Positions 11,938-25,600 of a stretch of 64,000 bases of DNA are shown piece by piece. Made by a program: the position numbers and the translations under genes. Each line of letters opens with the position of its first letter. The first letter of the stretch is position 1. Below the pieces are notes generated by a model, which was not told the DNA's origin, ran no database searches, and was given only the letters and a program-made list of their open reading frames with translations. The stretch is taken from contig CANTUZ010000001.1 in NCBI GenBank assembly GCA_947846985.1, positions 109,137,757 to 109,201,756 of the forward strand. The letters are read 5' to 3'. The DNA comes from Fratercula arctica. Lineage: Eukaryota > Chordata > Aves > Charadriiformes > Alcidae.

Positions 11938-14900
11938 GGGGTTGGGGATGCCTGATAATTACAAGTCTAATTCACATAGCGTTGTAGCACGTGGTCTTTG
12001 AAAGAGGTTGGCTTCAGAAAGCCAGTGAAGCGTGACTGTCTAGGGCATGCATGTCCCAGAGGCTTTGAGCTGTTTGTTTAGGATTTGACTTGGGGGAGGG
12101 GGGGAGGGACAGACGGACGGACAAAACTCAAAGCACATGATGGTCATAATAATGATTACGTATTTTGAATTGGATTTTTGTGTCTATATCACAGAGTTGT
12201 TCCTTGCATGAACGTGCAAACTCAGCATAATCTTAGAATGCTTCATTTGGTAACGGAGTCGTGTAAAACAACTTAAATATAGACACACAATTGACATTTA
12301 CTAAATATGTTAAGTTTATGAGTGCAGTCTTATATAGAAAATTCATAGTTTACTTCCCCTTGATCTCGATTAACATCACAAGTATCTGATGATTTGGGGA
12401 TGTTTTAAGAGTCAGTATTTTCCTCTTTTCTCCACTGTAAGCTCAGTGCAAGAAGATTCCTGGTTCTTGTCCGGTTCTGTTCCTGGACTCTGTTTTGAAG
12501 GCTCACATGGGCCAGAAAAAGTGTCTATGAGTTTTGCCTTGTAACTCAAATCACTACTGCACACCTTGGTATACTGGGCATTGAAATGAGGATCGTGTAC
12601 TTTGCTGTATTGGAACAACTTGTTGAATAGGTTACATGCTACCATGAATTTTTCCTTCATAGTTTCTAAGTTAACTTATAATTACTAAAGAGTCTTGCAG
12701 TTGCTTTGGCCTTTTCATGGGGAGCTGGGAGGAATGGTGTAAAAAGTCTATGTGGATTTCCAAAAAAAAGTCACAAGCAATTCTAAAGGAGTATTGTTTC
12801 TGGTGTGTGAGAGTTTTCTTTGTTTAAAAGAAAAAAAAAAAAAATACAATACCTTGAGAATAATGAAATTATTCCCTTATTTCTGAAAATAATCTTGTAT
12901 GCGTCTTCATACAATATTTTGATCATGGTTTGTTGTTTTTTTTTTTTTTGTTGAAGATTTTTTTGTTAATGGATTCTAAATAGAAAACACATCAAAAACC
13001 CTTGGTCAGTTCCTATAGTTTTTCTCTTGAGGCTTAAATGTTTTCTAAATGCTGTTGGGGAAAAAAAAAAAGTTTGACGTAAGTTCTTTATGATGAAGGA
13101 TTTTTAATTATTTCTTTTGGTCAAACAAATGGTTCATATAGTGGTGTACCTGTAAATATTTACATTAGTAATTGTATTAATTCAGACTGTTTAGTGAAGA
13201 TTATAATGTTTAGTGTATCTTTAATGAAAAGAAAGAGAAGGATTTGGAAAGGCAGAGTGGAAATATTACTTCTATATCTCACTACTTATAACTTTAATGC
13301 AAGTGTATGTCTGGTATTTTGTATTCTTCCATTTGAGAAGAATGCAGATCACCTAAGCAGTCCTCCTTAAACCCATATGCATAGCTATATATGAGTAGGA
13401 GAACACTGGGTAATGTTGTAGGCAGGTAACTACTCAAACTTACAGTGAATATCCTTTTAATCCTTGGCCTCCCTGTTCCCTTTATTTGTGTTATATGTGT
13501 TAGCTTCATCTTAATTATTTTAAAGGCATCCAGCCGTTTTCTCTGTCTTCAAACCAGCTCTCTGGGAATGAAGAACCTGCACAAAAGCCTGCAAGTGTAA
13601 CTCACCATTAAAAATCAAACACCCATGAATATTATATGAGTGAGAATTGACCATTCCCACTAGTCAGAAAATATAACAAAACCAGCTGAGGTCTCAGGCA
13701 GAGGATTTTCATCACTTATTAATCCACCAACTTAAAAAATAGACAGGAAGTGTAACAGTGGAGTGACTTATATTGCAGTATAACACCCTATGCGCTGCAT
13801 TTTATAATGCCATATATTTAAAAAAAAATCTATAATCAATTAACAAAGGTCATTTATTCCTACAGAAATTCTGATTTTGAACAGTATGCAGTCCCATGCA
13901 CATTAATTTACACTGACATTTGTCTCTTCCCCTACGCCTCCATGCATCTGTGTTAAGGGAGCCAAACTTTATTAGTCACAATAGGAGATGATCTTAAATA
14001 CCTCTTGCTTTGAATTTAAATGGGGCCAGTCTAGCTACTTTGAAATTAAAATTAAATTCAAAATTAGTACTCTTGATTATGAAAGAGAGTGTGAAAGAGC
14101 AGTCAAGTGTGATTTTTCTGAACAAATTATTCTTCTTGGTACTGCCATATACAGTATTCAGTAGTTACTCACGCTGGACTAGGTTGTGATAGGTCTTTTT
14201 TATACACATGGACATATATGAAAAGGACCCATTTCCTACCAGCACTCAACACAGGCCTGAAAGTCATAGTGCTTAACCTCTGGAGAAGACACTGGCAGTT
14301 TCTCCATTGGTGTTTTGGAAAGGACTTGTACCTATGATCTTTGGATGTACAAGGCACCAAGAAGAGAGAGCTACAAGTTTGATTGTAAGAGGGTCCCTCT
14401 TACTTGTTCAAAAACTGGTGCCACATGACAGCAAAGTGTAGATTAAGTATAAATTTATGCTGCTAATTCAGATTTATCCAAACATTTTTGATAGGTGAAC
14501 ATGACAGCAGCAGGCATTATGCCATTTTGTTGGTCTTCCCACAGTTGGCATGAAAGCCTATGGCCAGTGCAGACTTCATATTGCGTGCCTGTGTGTGTCC
14601 GTGCTGATCCGGAGCAAATGCTTACTGTGAACAGGAACATGAATCTGCTATTTAGTAATTGTAAAAGTGTAGCCTCAGCTGCAGTATTAAAAGAGTTAGA
14701 GAATTACTGATGTATTTGGAGATAGATTGTTGCAGCTGCCATTAGTTTAACATAACTGAATGTCATCTTGTTATAGCATGGCCTTGAAGAGGAATGTCTA
14801 TGCTTACTGAAATGAGAAATGAATGTTGGAATTTAACAGCATTTTTTATTTGCTGCTTCTGAAGGAAAACCAAAAATGTAAGAGTTACCTCCCATTTAAG

Positions 14901-16490
14901 TGCCCAGATATCACTTCTGTCATTATTTCTATTTCACTGACAAACTCTGAGTAAGATTTTAGTATCTATTTCTCTTTTAATAGCCCCTGAATTCATAAAT
15001 GGTTCTCTGCATGGAGTTTGCCCAGGCTTATTGAATAAGTGAATTCAAGGTGAAAAACACCCAGGTTTGGATATTTTGGTTCTTAACTGAAATATGTTAA
15101 CGCATTCGCAAAACACTGTTTTAAACTTTCTTGGAAGAAGTGTGCTGTGCCTTAGTGCATAACCCTATATTTTATCTGAACTGATGAAGTTAGAAGGAAG
15201 TTTTGGTAAAATGCAATTCTCTTCCAAAGCTTTATTAAGTCTCCTCAGTACAATATCATAAAATTAGAGAAGTGTTTCGTTTAAACTTTAAACCTTTCTA
15301 AAAGGTTTTAATTAGCAATTTAATGATCAATGTGAAGGAGAATGGGGCTGTGTTTGCTCATTAATTGAAATTAAATTAAATAACACATTTTGGTTTTGTA
15401 GAGTGTGCTCTTGTTGTGACAAGCATGAACATGTTTCTAAGAGGGTTGATTAGCCTTTTGGCCTCTTTGCTTAATATTTTTGTCATTCTTCTATGGAAGT
15501 TCCTGTGTGCCTCCCATCAGGATTATTGGAATTTGGAACCTTATCTATAATTGTCTACCAATAGGGGTGACATGATGTCTCTCTGCTACATTAACTTTAT
15601 CATTCCCTGTAAAACATTAACACAGCAAAAATCTGAGCTTGTAAATGAGAGCCATGTCTTCATCTTGATCAGAGAAATGAAATTTGTAATTCAAATGAGA
15701 AAAGTTAATGAACTTAATGCATAGGCTGGAAAAAATCTTGTAATGTGCCAATTTGGTCTGCCTATGGATGCTTCCAAACATTCCCATTAAGGTATTGATT
15801 GTGTCCATTTAGCAAAGTGAAGGGGACAGTGAACTCCCTAATGATTTACAAATTATACCAGTAGAGTCTATACTCCCAAACCAAGGAAACCTATCATGAT
15901 AAGCCTTAAATTTCCTTAAAAAATTGAATTTAAGAATGTAGCTATTAATGCTAATACGCTTCTTTAGAAAGCCAAAAGCTGTTGCAGACAGAATAAGCCC
16001 CCTTATGTGTTTATCAATATCTATGCAGAGTTTAACATTCCCAAGTTCAAATAATGGTGAAGGGTCTTAGCACTGCAAAAAATAATGAAAGTTTCCCATC
16101 ACATAAATGATTGCTGTAATTTTAAAGTAATGTCTTATCTTGAGACGTAACGTTGTGGTCATTTTGATAGTTTGGAAATTCAAATTCTGCTCTTCGTACT
16201 TTCAGAAAATTTTACTTCTTTAGTGGTTACAAACAGCTGTCATTTTATATGCAGTCAGTAGTTGGTGATGGTGTACAAAGGAAGTTCAGGCACGCTTATG
16301 TGCACAAAGGCTTTATTGGTGGGGTCTGTAGCTGATGGTACACATCAACTTCAAAGTTATCTTAGGGTAAAAAAAAACAAAATAAAACAAAAAACAAACC
16401 AAGGAGGGTAAAAGAGGCACAGAGAGAGAGAAGGAAAGACCTCTTCCTAGTGGCTGCCTAGGAACAGAAGTAAAGTGTGTCCTTGGACAA
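11938..16490. other. unique non-coding DNA with homopolymer runs
   Basis: Apart from the G tract above it holds A14 at 12831-12844, T14 at 12936-12949 and A11 near 13061. No gene or RNA gene recognised; frames are 60-80 codons with no domain. Confidence 0.55.
12092..12120 (+). repeat. G-quadruplex-capable G tract followed by GGAC repeats
   Basis: G5-A-G7-A-G3 (12092-12108) provides four or more runs of three guanines within 17 bases. It is followed at once by GACGGAC-type tetranucleotide steps to about 12122. Low-complexity sequence; folding is predicted, not shown. Confidence 0.7.
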
Positions 16491-16590
16491 GTGTCCTCTG
16501 CAATGCACCAGGTGGTTTCCCCAAGCACTTTTCCCACAGTAAGTATATGGGCACTGTCTGAAACCCCTGAGTGGGTGATCCTGCTTGTGA
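16491..16590 (-). pseudogene. possible decayed C2H2 zinc-finger remnant
   Basis: The minus-strand translation of 16491-16553 reads CPYTYCGKSAWGNHLVHCRGH. This resembles a C2H2 finger (C-x4-C-GKS...HLV-H-x3-H) but has 10 instead of 12 residues between the second Cys and the first His. Just upstream, a different frame gives RITHSG, similar to the inter-finger linker, which would need a frameshift. No second finger is found 84 bases away in either direction. Zinc-finger exons are normally arrays, so chance resemblance is quite possible. No intact product is encoded. Confidence 0.2.
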
Positions 16591-17869
16591 TACTGGTAGC
16601 AGTGGTGAGAGTATGTGTAATCAGGTGCTGGTCTTGCACGTTGGTTGATGGCTAAACTTTGTATGTGTGAACATGAGAGTAGCCTGCCCACTGGATTTGT
16701 GACTCATCTCTGCTACGCTATTTGTGGTATACTAAAGCTCTAAGGTAAAAGACATGAGGGGAATGGTGAAGGCACCTTTGCCTGGACTTGCAGGCTAAAA
16801 GCCAAGAGGCAGAGAGTGATTCAGGCATCTGTGCCTGTCACAAGAAACCACTGTGACAGTGGTCAGAATCTGCTAGCATTAAGGCTGCGAGGAGAAGAGC
16901 ACCTGAGACGGTAGGGAAAACACTGCCACAGTATCCTCAGGGTGTGTGCTGATGAAAAGTCACAAGGTTACAAGTGAGAGTCAAGCTACGAAATTAGAAA
17001 TGGAGGGCCTCTGGCTTTGGGAATTTTAAGGCAGTGAGCAGCATAGACACAGCTCCTGAGGTTTATGTAGGGGATTTTGTGCTGTAATAGCCCCAATTGA
17101 TTTCTAGATGACTTGTGTATAGAAGAGATGTTTATGAATTAGACAGTAACAGCTGCAGACTTAGCAGCTCATGTCAAGTAAAAGAGTGAAGTACTAATCT
17201 ACAACTGAAAATGCGGATTTGCAATTATTTTGCAAGTTGCGAAGTGAACCTCCCAACCATTATGTTCTTCCTCCCATGTTGAGGAATTTTTGTCTCTGAA
17301 GATTCATGTCCCATGAGTTGTAAATAACTGATTTTCTTATCTTGAAAGATTGTGTGTGCTAGCTTGCAATTGTTTTACTGTTTTACCAGGCTAATTCTCT
17401 AAAGTTTTAGGTTACTGGGTGATGTATAAATGGTTGTGGACTTCATGTTTAACAAACCGTTCTGATTGCCAGACAGCATTTTCAGTATGTAAACACGTTG
17501 CAGTTCATTTTAAACAAGGCCAGTTTGAACACAATGTGCATACATTTTCTCTAAAGCATGGCTATATATAAATGCAATTCTACAATGGATAAGTAGTAAA
17601 AAAAAATAGTGATTTTACATACTGTGACTTACTTTCACTGTTAAAGAAAATAACATTTAATCAAGAAAATGAATCTGCTAAACCTCCTGTGAACTGAAGT
17701 AAATATGCCAAATGGATGGGAGTAAGATATTTTACATGAAAATACAGGACTTTACAAAGTCCCAAAAAGCCGCTTCCTACATTTAAGTTTGAAAGAGCTG
17801 GGAAGTGTTTGAAAGGTAGCCTGTGCTAAATGCAGACCTTGAGCAGCGGTGTGCTTGAAGGTAGAACAA
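16591..17869. other. unique non-coding DNA
   Basis: No gene or repeat recognised. Confidence 0.55.
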
Positions 17870-18360
17870 GTCAGCGTACTATTGATCGGAGTACGGTGGG
17901 ATAAATGTGTGGCTTCTGCCCTTAATGGAAGCTGATTGTTCAGGGACGTGCCGGCAAGGCTGGTCGATTCCTTAGCTGTTGTTTACTGGGGAGGACGATA
18001 TCAATTTTCCAGAGGGATGATTGGTGGGATGTCAAGGCTGTCACCCTTTTCTTCTCATCACTGACAGACAGCTGAGTGACAATTATAGTGACGGGACATT
18101 GTCTGCATTGGCATATACACCAGAGGATAACTGGCAAACAAAAAAAGGCAGCAGCGCTTTAAAAAAGATATAATCAGCAGTTGTCAGGACTAGTTACATA
18201 TATGATGTCTGAATAACAAGGCCAGAGTGTCCCGCCTCAGACACTGACATCTACTGTACTGTGTATTCCTCAGCCCACGTGGAAATTAGCCCTGGGAAAG
18301 TTATTGACTGTTGCTAGAAGTCACTGGTAATCTAATTGGGAATTAAGCTTCAAGAGACTG
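17870..18360. promoter_or_regulatory. candidate regulatory element with paired TALE-type sites
   Basis: Unique sequence with more CpGs than its surroundings between 17880 and 18100. It has an inverted pair of TALE/MEIS-type sites: CTGTCA at 18038-18043 and TGACAG at 18062-18067, followed by AGTGACAATTATAGTGAC with a homeodomain-like AATTATA core. No open frame of note and no repeat homology recognised. Enhancer-like texture only. Confidence 0.35.
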
Positions 18361-20849
18361 TATTTTCATGTGGATGTCCCTGAAAAAAAGAGCTTTTCTG
18401 CAGAACTTCAAAACAGTGGAGCTACATACCAAATTTATAAGCTAAAAAAATCTGTTGAAGCATATGCCTACCTCCTTCTAGGAGTCCTGTGTTGGAATTT
18501 CTCCTTAATACTACCCCAACAGTTACTCAGACATCAAACTGAGAGTGCATTTTGTGTTCGTGTTAGGTATTTAACCTGCCAGTCCAGAACACACAGATTA
18601 AGCTAAACTTTAGATCTCAAAAGCCTTATTTTACGCTATATAGATGTATACTAGATGTACATATGTACTTCTTGTGAATTAATATCTTTTAATAGCTACA
18701 GGTCATTATGCAAAAGACTTTGTCCTGCTTCTATGAAATCACAGGCAAAACTTCTCTAATTTTAGTGGTGCATACTGAGGAGCAGCGAATCTAGTTGTGT
18801 GTGACGTTAACAGCTGTCACTTCCCTTGCTTCTGGAAGCTGAGATGAGAATGAGGCTATAGGAAAAAAAAAAAAAGCAACCCAAGGAAGGACTTAGACAT
18901 AGATGTGTTAGATTTATGGTGCAAAGCACATCTGGCTTATCTCCAATCAACTGTATTCTCTTCTTTACTGCTTTCCTTGCCACTCCTCCCAGAAGCTCTA
19001 GATTGAGTGGGCCTTTTCAAAGGGTGTTTTTTAGATGTACTGTCTTCAAACCTCAATTACTGTTTTGACAGTACACTTAGGTTTGTTTCAAACTTTTACC
19101 TGAAATGTGTCTTGCTGAGACTTTTCTCTGGCCTGCTTCTCAAGATCTCCTGCAGCAAGCACAGGAGAGGGCAGAGCACTCAGCTCCCTGCATGCCACTT
19201 ACTCTGAAACACGGGAGATAATGGAAGCAGCGGTTTTAGGAATGATCATGTTCTTTTACCACAGGCCTGTATCTCTGGTCCTGCTTATAATGGATTAAAA
19301 TAAAAAAAAAACGCAGTAGTAGTCCGTAGTTCAACAAAATTGTGCCTCTCCAAAGACAAATGCATGAATACACTAACAGAATGTGAATGTTGCCTCAGCC
19401 TGAAAAGCATTCAGACTATCAACTCTGTACCATTTTTACACTGATAATCTGTAGGTCTAAGTGGTGCAGTTGCATGAAACCCATTGCAGTGGTGTTTGGA
19501 CAGCTTCCACACCTACTGAAATTCTAAGTACTGGTTATTGTCTCTACTTTGTACAATATGTGTTTACACAGATGTAGGTAGTATATGGTATGAAGGCTAC
19601 ACATATATTCATTTTCCTCGGTTTAGGTCCTTTTTCTCCTTTTTTCACTTTTTAATCTCTTTTCATGTGGTAACTAGCTTGTTTTAATGTATTAGTTCCT
19701 TTCTCTTTTCTTCCACATCTTCCACTTTCATTTTTTCCCCTGCACATCTTATATACATGCACATTCTTTCTAGTTTTAACTGTATAGTGAAAATTAGAGA
19801 TTTTATGTATGCTTCTGATTCTCTTACGCAATTAGATCTCTCAAACAACAGAGTCCAAACTTTAGCAAAATGATTTTGTGCATCCTTTCAGGCATGTTTC
19901 ATCCTTTGAATGCTAGGCCCCTGATTGCAGCAGGCCAAGTAGGAGTTAGGAGATGCTGGTACGAAACACAACTCTTTCTGTTGTATGTTCTGGATCTCAG
20001 TGGAACAATTCCTAACAGGGGAGTTTGTTTCTGCTGCTTACAGCTCATGATGGAGAGTGTTGAGACACCGGGACTGTTACAGTAAGATTTTAAAGCTACC
20101 CTCCACTGATGGCACACAGGTATAGTGGCACCATTGTCTGTGAGGGCAAATAATTTCTCCAGCATAGCTTCTCTCATGCATATTGAGAGATGTAGTTTTT
20201 GCCTTTCTAACACAATGAGTCTATATTAAATTTAAATTAATTTGCTTGCTACCTGAATTTTTCTTCGTACTGTTGATACTTTAGCATTATCTAATGACAC
20301 TGCTGTTTGTGGAAGTTCAAGTTTCTTTTGTTTTCTTGATTCTTGAATATCTAGTGTTCCTCCCCACCAAGATAAGGTTGTATTGATGAGCTTCAAGGAG
20401 TCTTCACAAGTAGAGGTCATGATTTGAGACCTATTAGTTTCCAGGTACAAGGAAAATTTCATAACAAATTGCACTTTGGGAAGAATTGTCTGCTGCAGTA
20501 AAGATATAATAATATGACGTATGAAGTTGGATGTCTCCCAGTTGAATGGCATTAGAGAATTACATCAGACACTTATCTTCTCTTTTTCTGTTCTTTCTGA
20601 AATTGTATTTTCCTTGAGTGCTTTTTTTAGCTATGCTATAGCATTTTTCAGATTGGTGACGTGAAAGACTATGATATAGCGATATAGGGATTTTTTGTAT
20701 TTTTATTTTAAAGAAGTCGTTCTTCAGCCTCCAGAAAAATACCAGTGCATGTGATTAATATGGAAGGTTTTTTTTGATGGGTCTCATGAAAACGCCAAAT
20801 ACATGTGATTATTAATTTCTTTTTCTAAGCCACCAGCTAATTGATTTTG
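18361..20849. other. unique non-coding DNA
   Basis: No supported gene. Two overlapping antisense frames of about 105 codons (19899-20213 and 20232-20552) have no domain or coding-like composition. A13 run near 18868. Confidence 0.55.
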
Positions 20850-21180
20850 CACTGTGCTCATTAAAAATAGATACTTTGCCTTTCAGAGGGCTGTCTGGGA
20901 AACCTAAGGCAGGGCATGACTCCTCTGGGACACCATCAACTGACCATTCCATCAGGCAGGGAGAGAGTGGTCATGGTGCTTGTCAGAGCTGAAGTATATT
21001 TACCTCATCTCCCAGCAGATAAACATTTGCAAGGCAAATAATAAATTAGCCATTAATCAGAAGAGTGGCTGTGTTTGATGAACCCTGAATAGAGTGGAGA
21101 TGTCAGGTAACGAGACAGAGTAAACTGACATTGTAGGCTGAGCCACGTGGAAATGGCTGTTAGCAGTTTTGAAAGCTTTT
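20850..21180. promoter_or_regulatory. candidate regulatory element (texture only)
   Basis: Motif-rich unique DNA. AAATTAGCCATTAATCAG near 21043-21060 offers two opposed homeodomain-like cores, TGACAT and CACGTGG lie further right. Not a recognised repeat. Confidence 0.25.
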
Positions 21181-22476
21181 GTGCTGCATTTTCAAGAGAC
21201 TTTCAAGGTTAAAGTGAAAAAAGACTGAAGATATGAGGCAACCAGCAGTTAGTAGTTTTCAAAATTATAGTATTATGCAGTCTTTCACCTCAATTAGATC
21301 TGCGGCACTATTCCAGTGCACAGCTATATGTGATACAGAAAAATGACAATTTTACAGAAACGGTACAGAATGCCCTTTTATTACCAAATTATTCAAGGCT
21401 TATTTTTGTTCAGACTTAATGATTTCAATACATCTTCAGGTGAAAGTTCAGGTTTCTGATTGACAGTGTTTCTTATATATTAATTTCTATCACATTAAGT
21501 ATACTTTTTTACAGCATTTACGGTGTAAGTGTGTGTTTTTCTCAAAACATATTGCGAAAACAGTGGGGAAATTCTACTCTGTTATTATCCAGACAATTTT
21601 ATTAAAGATTGGGCATGCTTTAATGGCCACACCTGTAAACAGAACTGAAAATAATGGCAGTTTCCTAATTGCCATTTGTGGGTGCTTAATTTGAGCATCA
21701 TTCTAGAATTACTAAATAGTCTAGGGAAACTTTAGATGGTCAAACTAGTGAAAATTGGGTAATTGGTGTGTCAAAGGGGTAAGTCCAAATGAGTTTTTCT
21801 TCGTGTTGTGTAAGTGGAGCTTATAAATAATTTGAAAAGTAAAATATGTAGGGATTCTGTAAGATTTCCTACACTGAAATAAGGCTTGTAATATTTTTCT
21901 TCTTAACTGACAGGCAAAATTGCTATCCTTACAAATTGTTCATCAATTGTTTAGTCACACAGTATGATCTCTACATTGGACATGCTCTTAGCCTTCAGGT
22001 GTCACAAAACATAGTCTGTTTGAAACACAGATCTGCACCTTTTTTCTGAATGCATTTTTTTTAAAATAGATTACAAATACAGTTGCAAGTTTTTAAAGCA
22101 ATCAGAACATTCAAGACCTTTCATTTTCATCTTAGCTCATTCAGTGCAGTATGGTTCCTAGAAATGAATTTCCAGGCTCTCAAAGGAACATCTCCAGTTT
22201 CTAAGATCAGCTGTGTTCATCCCAATGCTTGTCTTGGTTCTTGAAATCCTTTCAATTATTACTTTTGAATTAACACTTGTTCAGTTCATTAGCAGGACTT
22301 CAGGGAAACACTTTAAGACAAAAGGTAAGGTGAGTAGTTGCTTTCTCACAAAAGTAATAGATTTGAAAGTAAAAGATTATTGATTACTTGTTTGTTGCTT
22401 GTTCATTGCACATGCAGATTACCTGATTTTGGTTAAGAAGTATTCCTTGTTTTCGTTATTCCTGTTTGAGACAAGA

Positions 22477-22497
22477 TTTTTTTTTTTTTTTTTTTTT
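22477..22497. repeat. T21 homopolymer
   Basis: Uninterrupted run of 21 T on the + strand. Confidence 0.9.
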
Positions 22498-22580
22498 CTT
22501 GGCAGTCACGTAGCTGACTTAAGAAAGATCTGCATGATTTTCCTTATTTGGTTTAGCAAGTAACAAGATACTTTTCTACA

Positions 22581-22615
22581 GGTGGTGGTGGTGGTGGTGT
22601 TTTTTGGGGTTTTTT
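22581..22615. repeat. (GGT)6 trinucleotide repeat with T/G-rich tail
   Basis: Six GGT units followed by TTTTTTGGGGTTTTTT. Directly follows the T21 tract by about 80 bases, making a strongly G+T-rich segment. Confidence 0.85.
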
Positions 22616-25600
22616 GTGTGTTTTCTTTTTTTAAGTATCCTCCTCAATTGTGTTAACAGCCCAAGATTATCCGTCTCTACAAGGCTTATATTGTAACCTG
22701 CTGCAGGTGAATGTCTCAGCAGGAGAAAGGTTTTCTCCCTACAATTCCAATTCTCTTGAAAACTGAAAACAGAGACTTTATGAGAAAGAAATCTCTGAGC
22801 AAGGAAATTTGCTAACCTGTGTATATACAGTAAAAGTAAATTTGGGGGTTTCAGAGATCAGAAAAACAAGGGAACAAAAATTCAATAAAAATGGTTTCCC
22901 GTCCACATTATCTGGAATAGCTACTGAAAAGCTTTTTTTTTTTTTAAGTTAACTGTTGTTTAATAATATACTTGCCTTGAGTTCTCCTGTCGGTTTTTGT
23001 AGGTCACAGAAGATCTTTCTCTTTTTTAATCTGCCTCTATAAAGAAAAGAAAACCCACAGAGAGAGAAAGTGAGAGGAATTATTCTCAAATGTAGATGTT
23101 TTCTCTTATCTCTTGTGATCACAGCAAATCTCAACAGTCATTTATAATATAATAACATATTGTTCATTTTTAGTCAGCAGTATGATTCCAAAATTAGTGG
23201 TGACCCTTCAGATTTCAATGTTTTGTAGGTTAGCCAGGTTATTAACCAAGCCTCAGAATGCGAAGCTTGCCTTTAAAACCTATTTTCAAATGCAGGGTAC
23301 TAGTGAGTAAAAAAAATGTGTACATGCAATAATGGAAACATGGCTTTGCAGTGAAATGGTGCCTCCAATATTTTTCATAACTCTGTTTTGATATAAAGTA
23401 TATTTTTTTTTTTACATTGTGTTGCAGCTAATAAGTCTGTAATTTGAGCAGGAATAATTGAGGCCCCAGAATGTGTATAAAAAGCTCCTCATCAAGTAAC
23501 TGTCAGAAAACTGACCTTGAAAAGATAAGTCAGCAGATGAGTGGCCAAAAGACTCCTGACTGGGGTGTTTTGGGCTCTCTGGCATTTTGTCTTTGGGAAG
23601 GATTGGAGTTCTGCCATATCCAGAGAGGGAGATTAAACGCTACCTATTGTAACACTCTATTATTATATATTTATATTGAAACAAGTGATGTTGATTGCAT
23701 AAGCGTTTCTCAGAGGGTTCCCAGGGTTGAATGTCCCTGAGTGGACAAATACAGAGGGTGCAGGATCTAAGGCGTAGACTTTGCGTTGCCCCTTGGCTGG
23801 CTTTAGGCATCTGCAGAATGGTTTTGCTTTTCTGCAGCTAGTTGCCTTGGTTCCTACCCTGTCTGTATGCCATAAAAAGAGAAGAGGATGCTGGACTGCA
23901 CAGTATGAATCGACTACCTAGAAGGCAGATTTTGAGAGGCACGGACTTGAAAATGTTTAAGATCTTGATTGCTTCTAATTTCTTAAGAATCTGTGTCTAT
24001 TTGAAAACAGCAACTGAAGAATATATGTCACTTAAACTTTTTGACAGTTTTGGGTTTGGATTTCTACCCCAAAAATAGGAGTGGCTTTGATTGCAATAGA
24101 GGGTATTTAAGTTCCAGCAACTCTTGTTCTGATTGGCATCTTCAGTTTGTAAGAATATCAAAACCGTTCCATTATTTAAATTATTTTCAGAGACTGCAGT
24201 TATCTTACAAACTTCTTTAATTTTTAGCTGATTATTCTAATGTAGTTTTGTAGTTTGGTTGTTTTAAGTGGATGTTGCTTTTCTTCTGAACTCTTCAACT
24301 TATTTAGCCCTTACGTATTTTAGGCTTTTGTGGAAGAATGTTCACTGTTTGTTATTCTGTATTTTAAATAAAGGAGCTTCATAAATAGTAGATCTCATAA
24401 TTACTTGAGGGGTTTTGTGAAAAATAATCTGGTGCTTTAAAAAAAAAAAGTAAATGTGATTCTCTTATTTTGGTCCAGTTTATTTTTGATGCTCTATATT
24501 TTGGTGGTAGCAGACATCAGGCAGCTGAAAAAAGGGATTGTCTTGCATGTGCCGTTTTAAAAGTATTTGGAGATAACCTCTTCCTGCGGTGCTTTTTTTT
24601 GTTGTTGTTGTTTATTTAATCAATTACTTGGTAATGGTTTAGACACTACATGGAATGGAAGTTTCAGGCTTTTTTATTTGATTTTGAAATCCTTCTTAAA
24701 TTAACTGCAGCAGCCTTGTGCTTAGCTTTCTACAAACCCATATACTCTACAGAACAGTGAAGTGTATTCATATGTAGATAACATGCCATGCATTTGTGAG
24801 CGACTTGGTTAGGTTTCTGAAAATAGCCTTTAGCTTTTCTATTGTTCAGTTGATTAGCAAAGTTTAATAGAGGTTTACGTCAGAGAAGTCTGAATGCTCT
24901 TAGTCTTGTCCTTTATTGGAAGGTCTTTTAATGCTTTGCAGATCAGAAATTTGTCACTAAATGGAAAAGCAAGATTTTTAATGTTATAATAGTATGACAA
25001 AAGTAGTATGTACATTATGCAGCAAAATAGGTTTAGCCTTAGTTTGTGTATTTGCAATAAAAGTCTGTTGGGTTAAGTGTTTTGCTTAGCTACTCAAGGA
25101 TACATGAGTGTTTCTTGCTCTCAAGATACTTTGCACTGATGTTAGTGTCTCAGGATCACTAGCTTATGTATCAGGTAACAAGGGAGTTTGAATTTCAGTT
25201 CCTTAATTTGTTTCAAACCTTTTGGTAGTTCTCAGGCTTTGGCTTTGTCGCTCTTATATTCTGATTCCATAATGGTAAAAGGGACATTATAATTTTTCCC
25301 TATCTAAAGAGCAGGGGAAAGGGACTATATTAGTCTGTGTGGTGCTCTAAAATAAGGTGAGAAAGAAGAAAGCATCCTTTTCTTTTCATCTTCTGTGAGC
25401 AATTTTGCTGGTAAAGAGGAGAGAATTATGATAATGAAGAATATCCCTTTACTAAGTCTTGGTTATCTAAGTAGCAGGGAAACTGGGCTGATGCTAATCT
25501 CATGTGATGTCCTAGCCATTAAAGTAAAAAACAATAGTATAAATTTATTCAGGTAAATTATACAGTTACTTTGGTATCAATATAGCAAAATTTTTAATAC

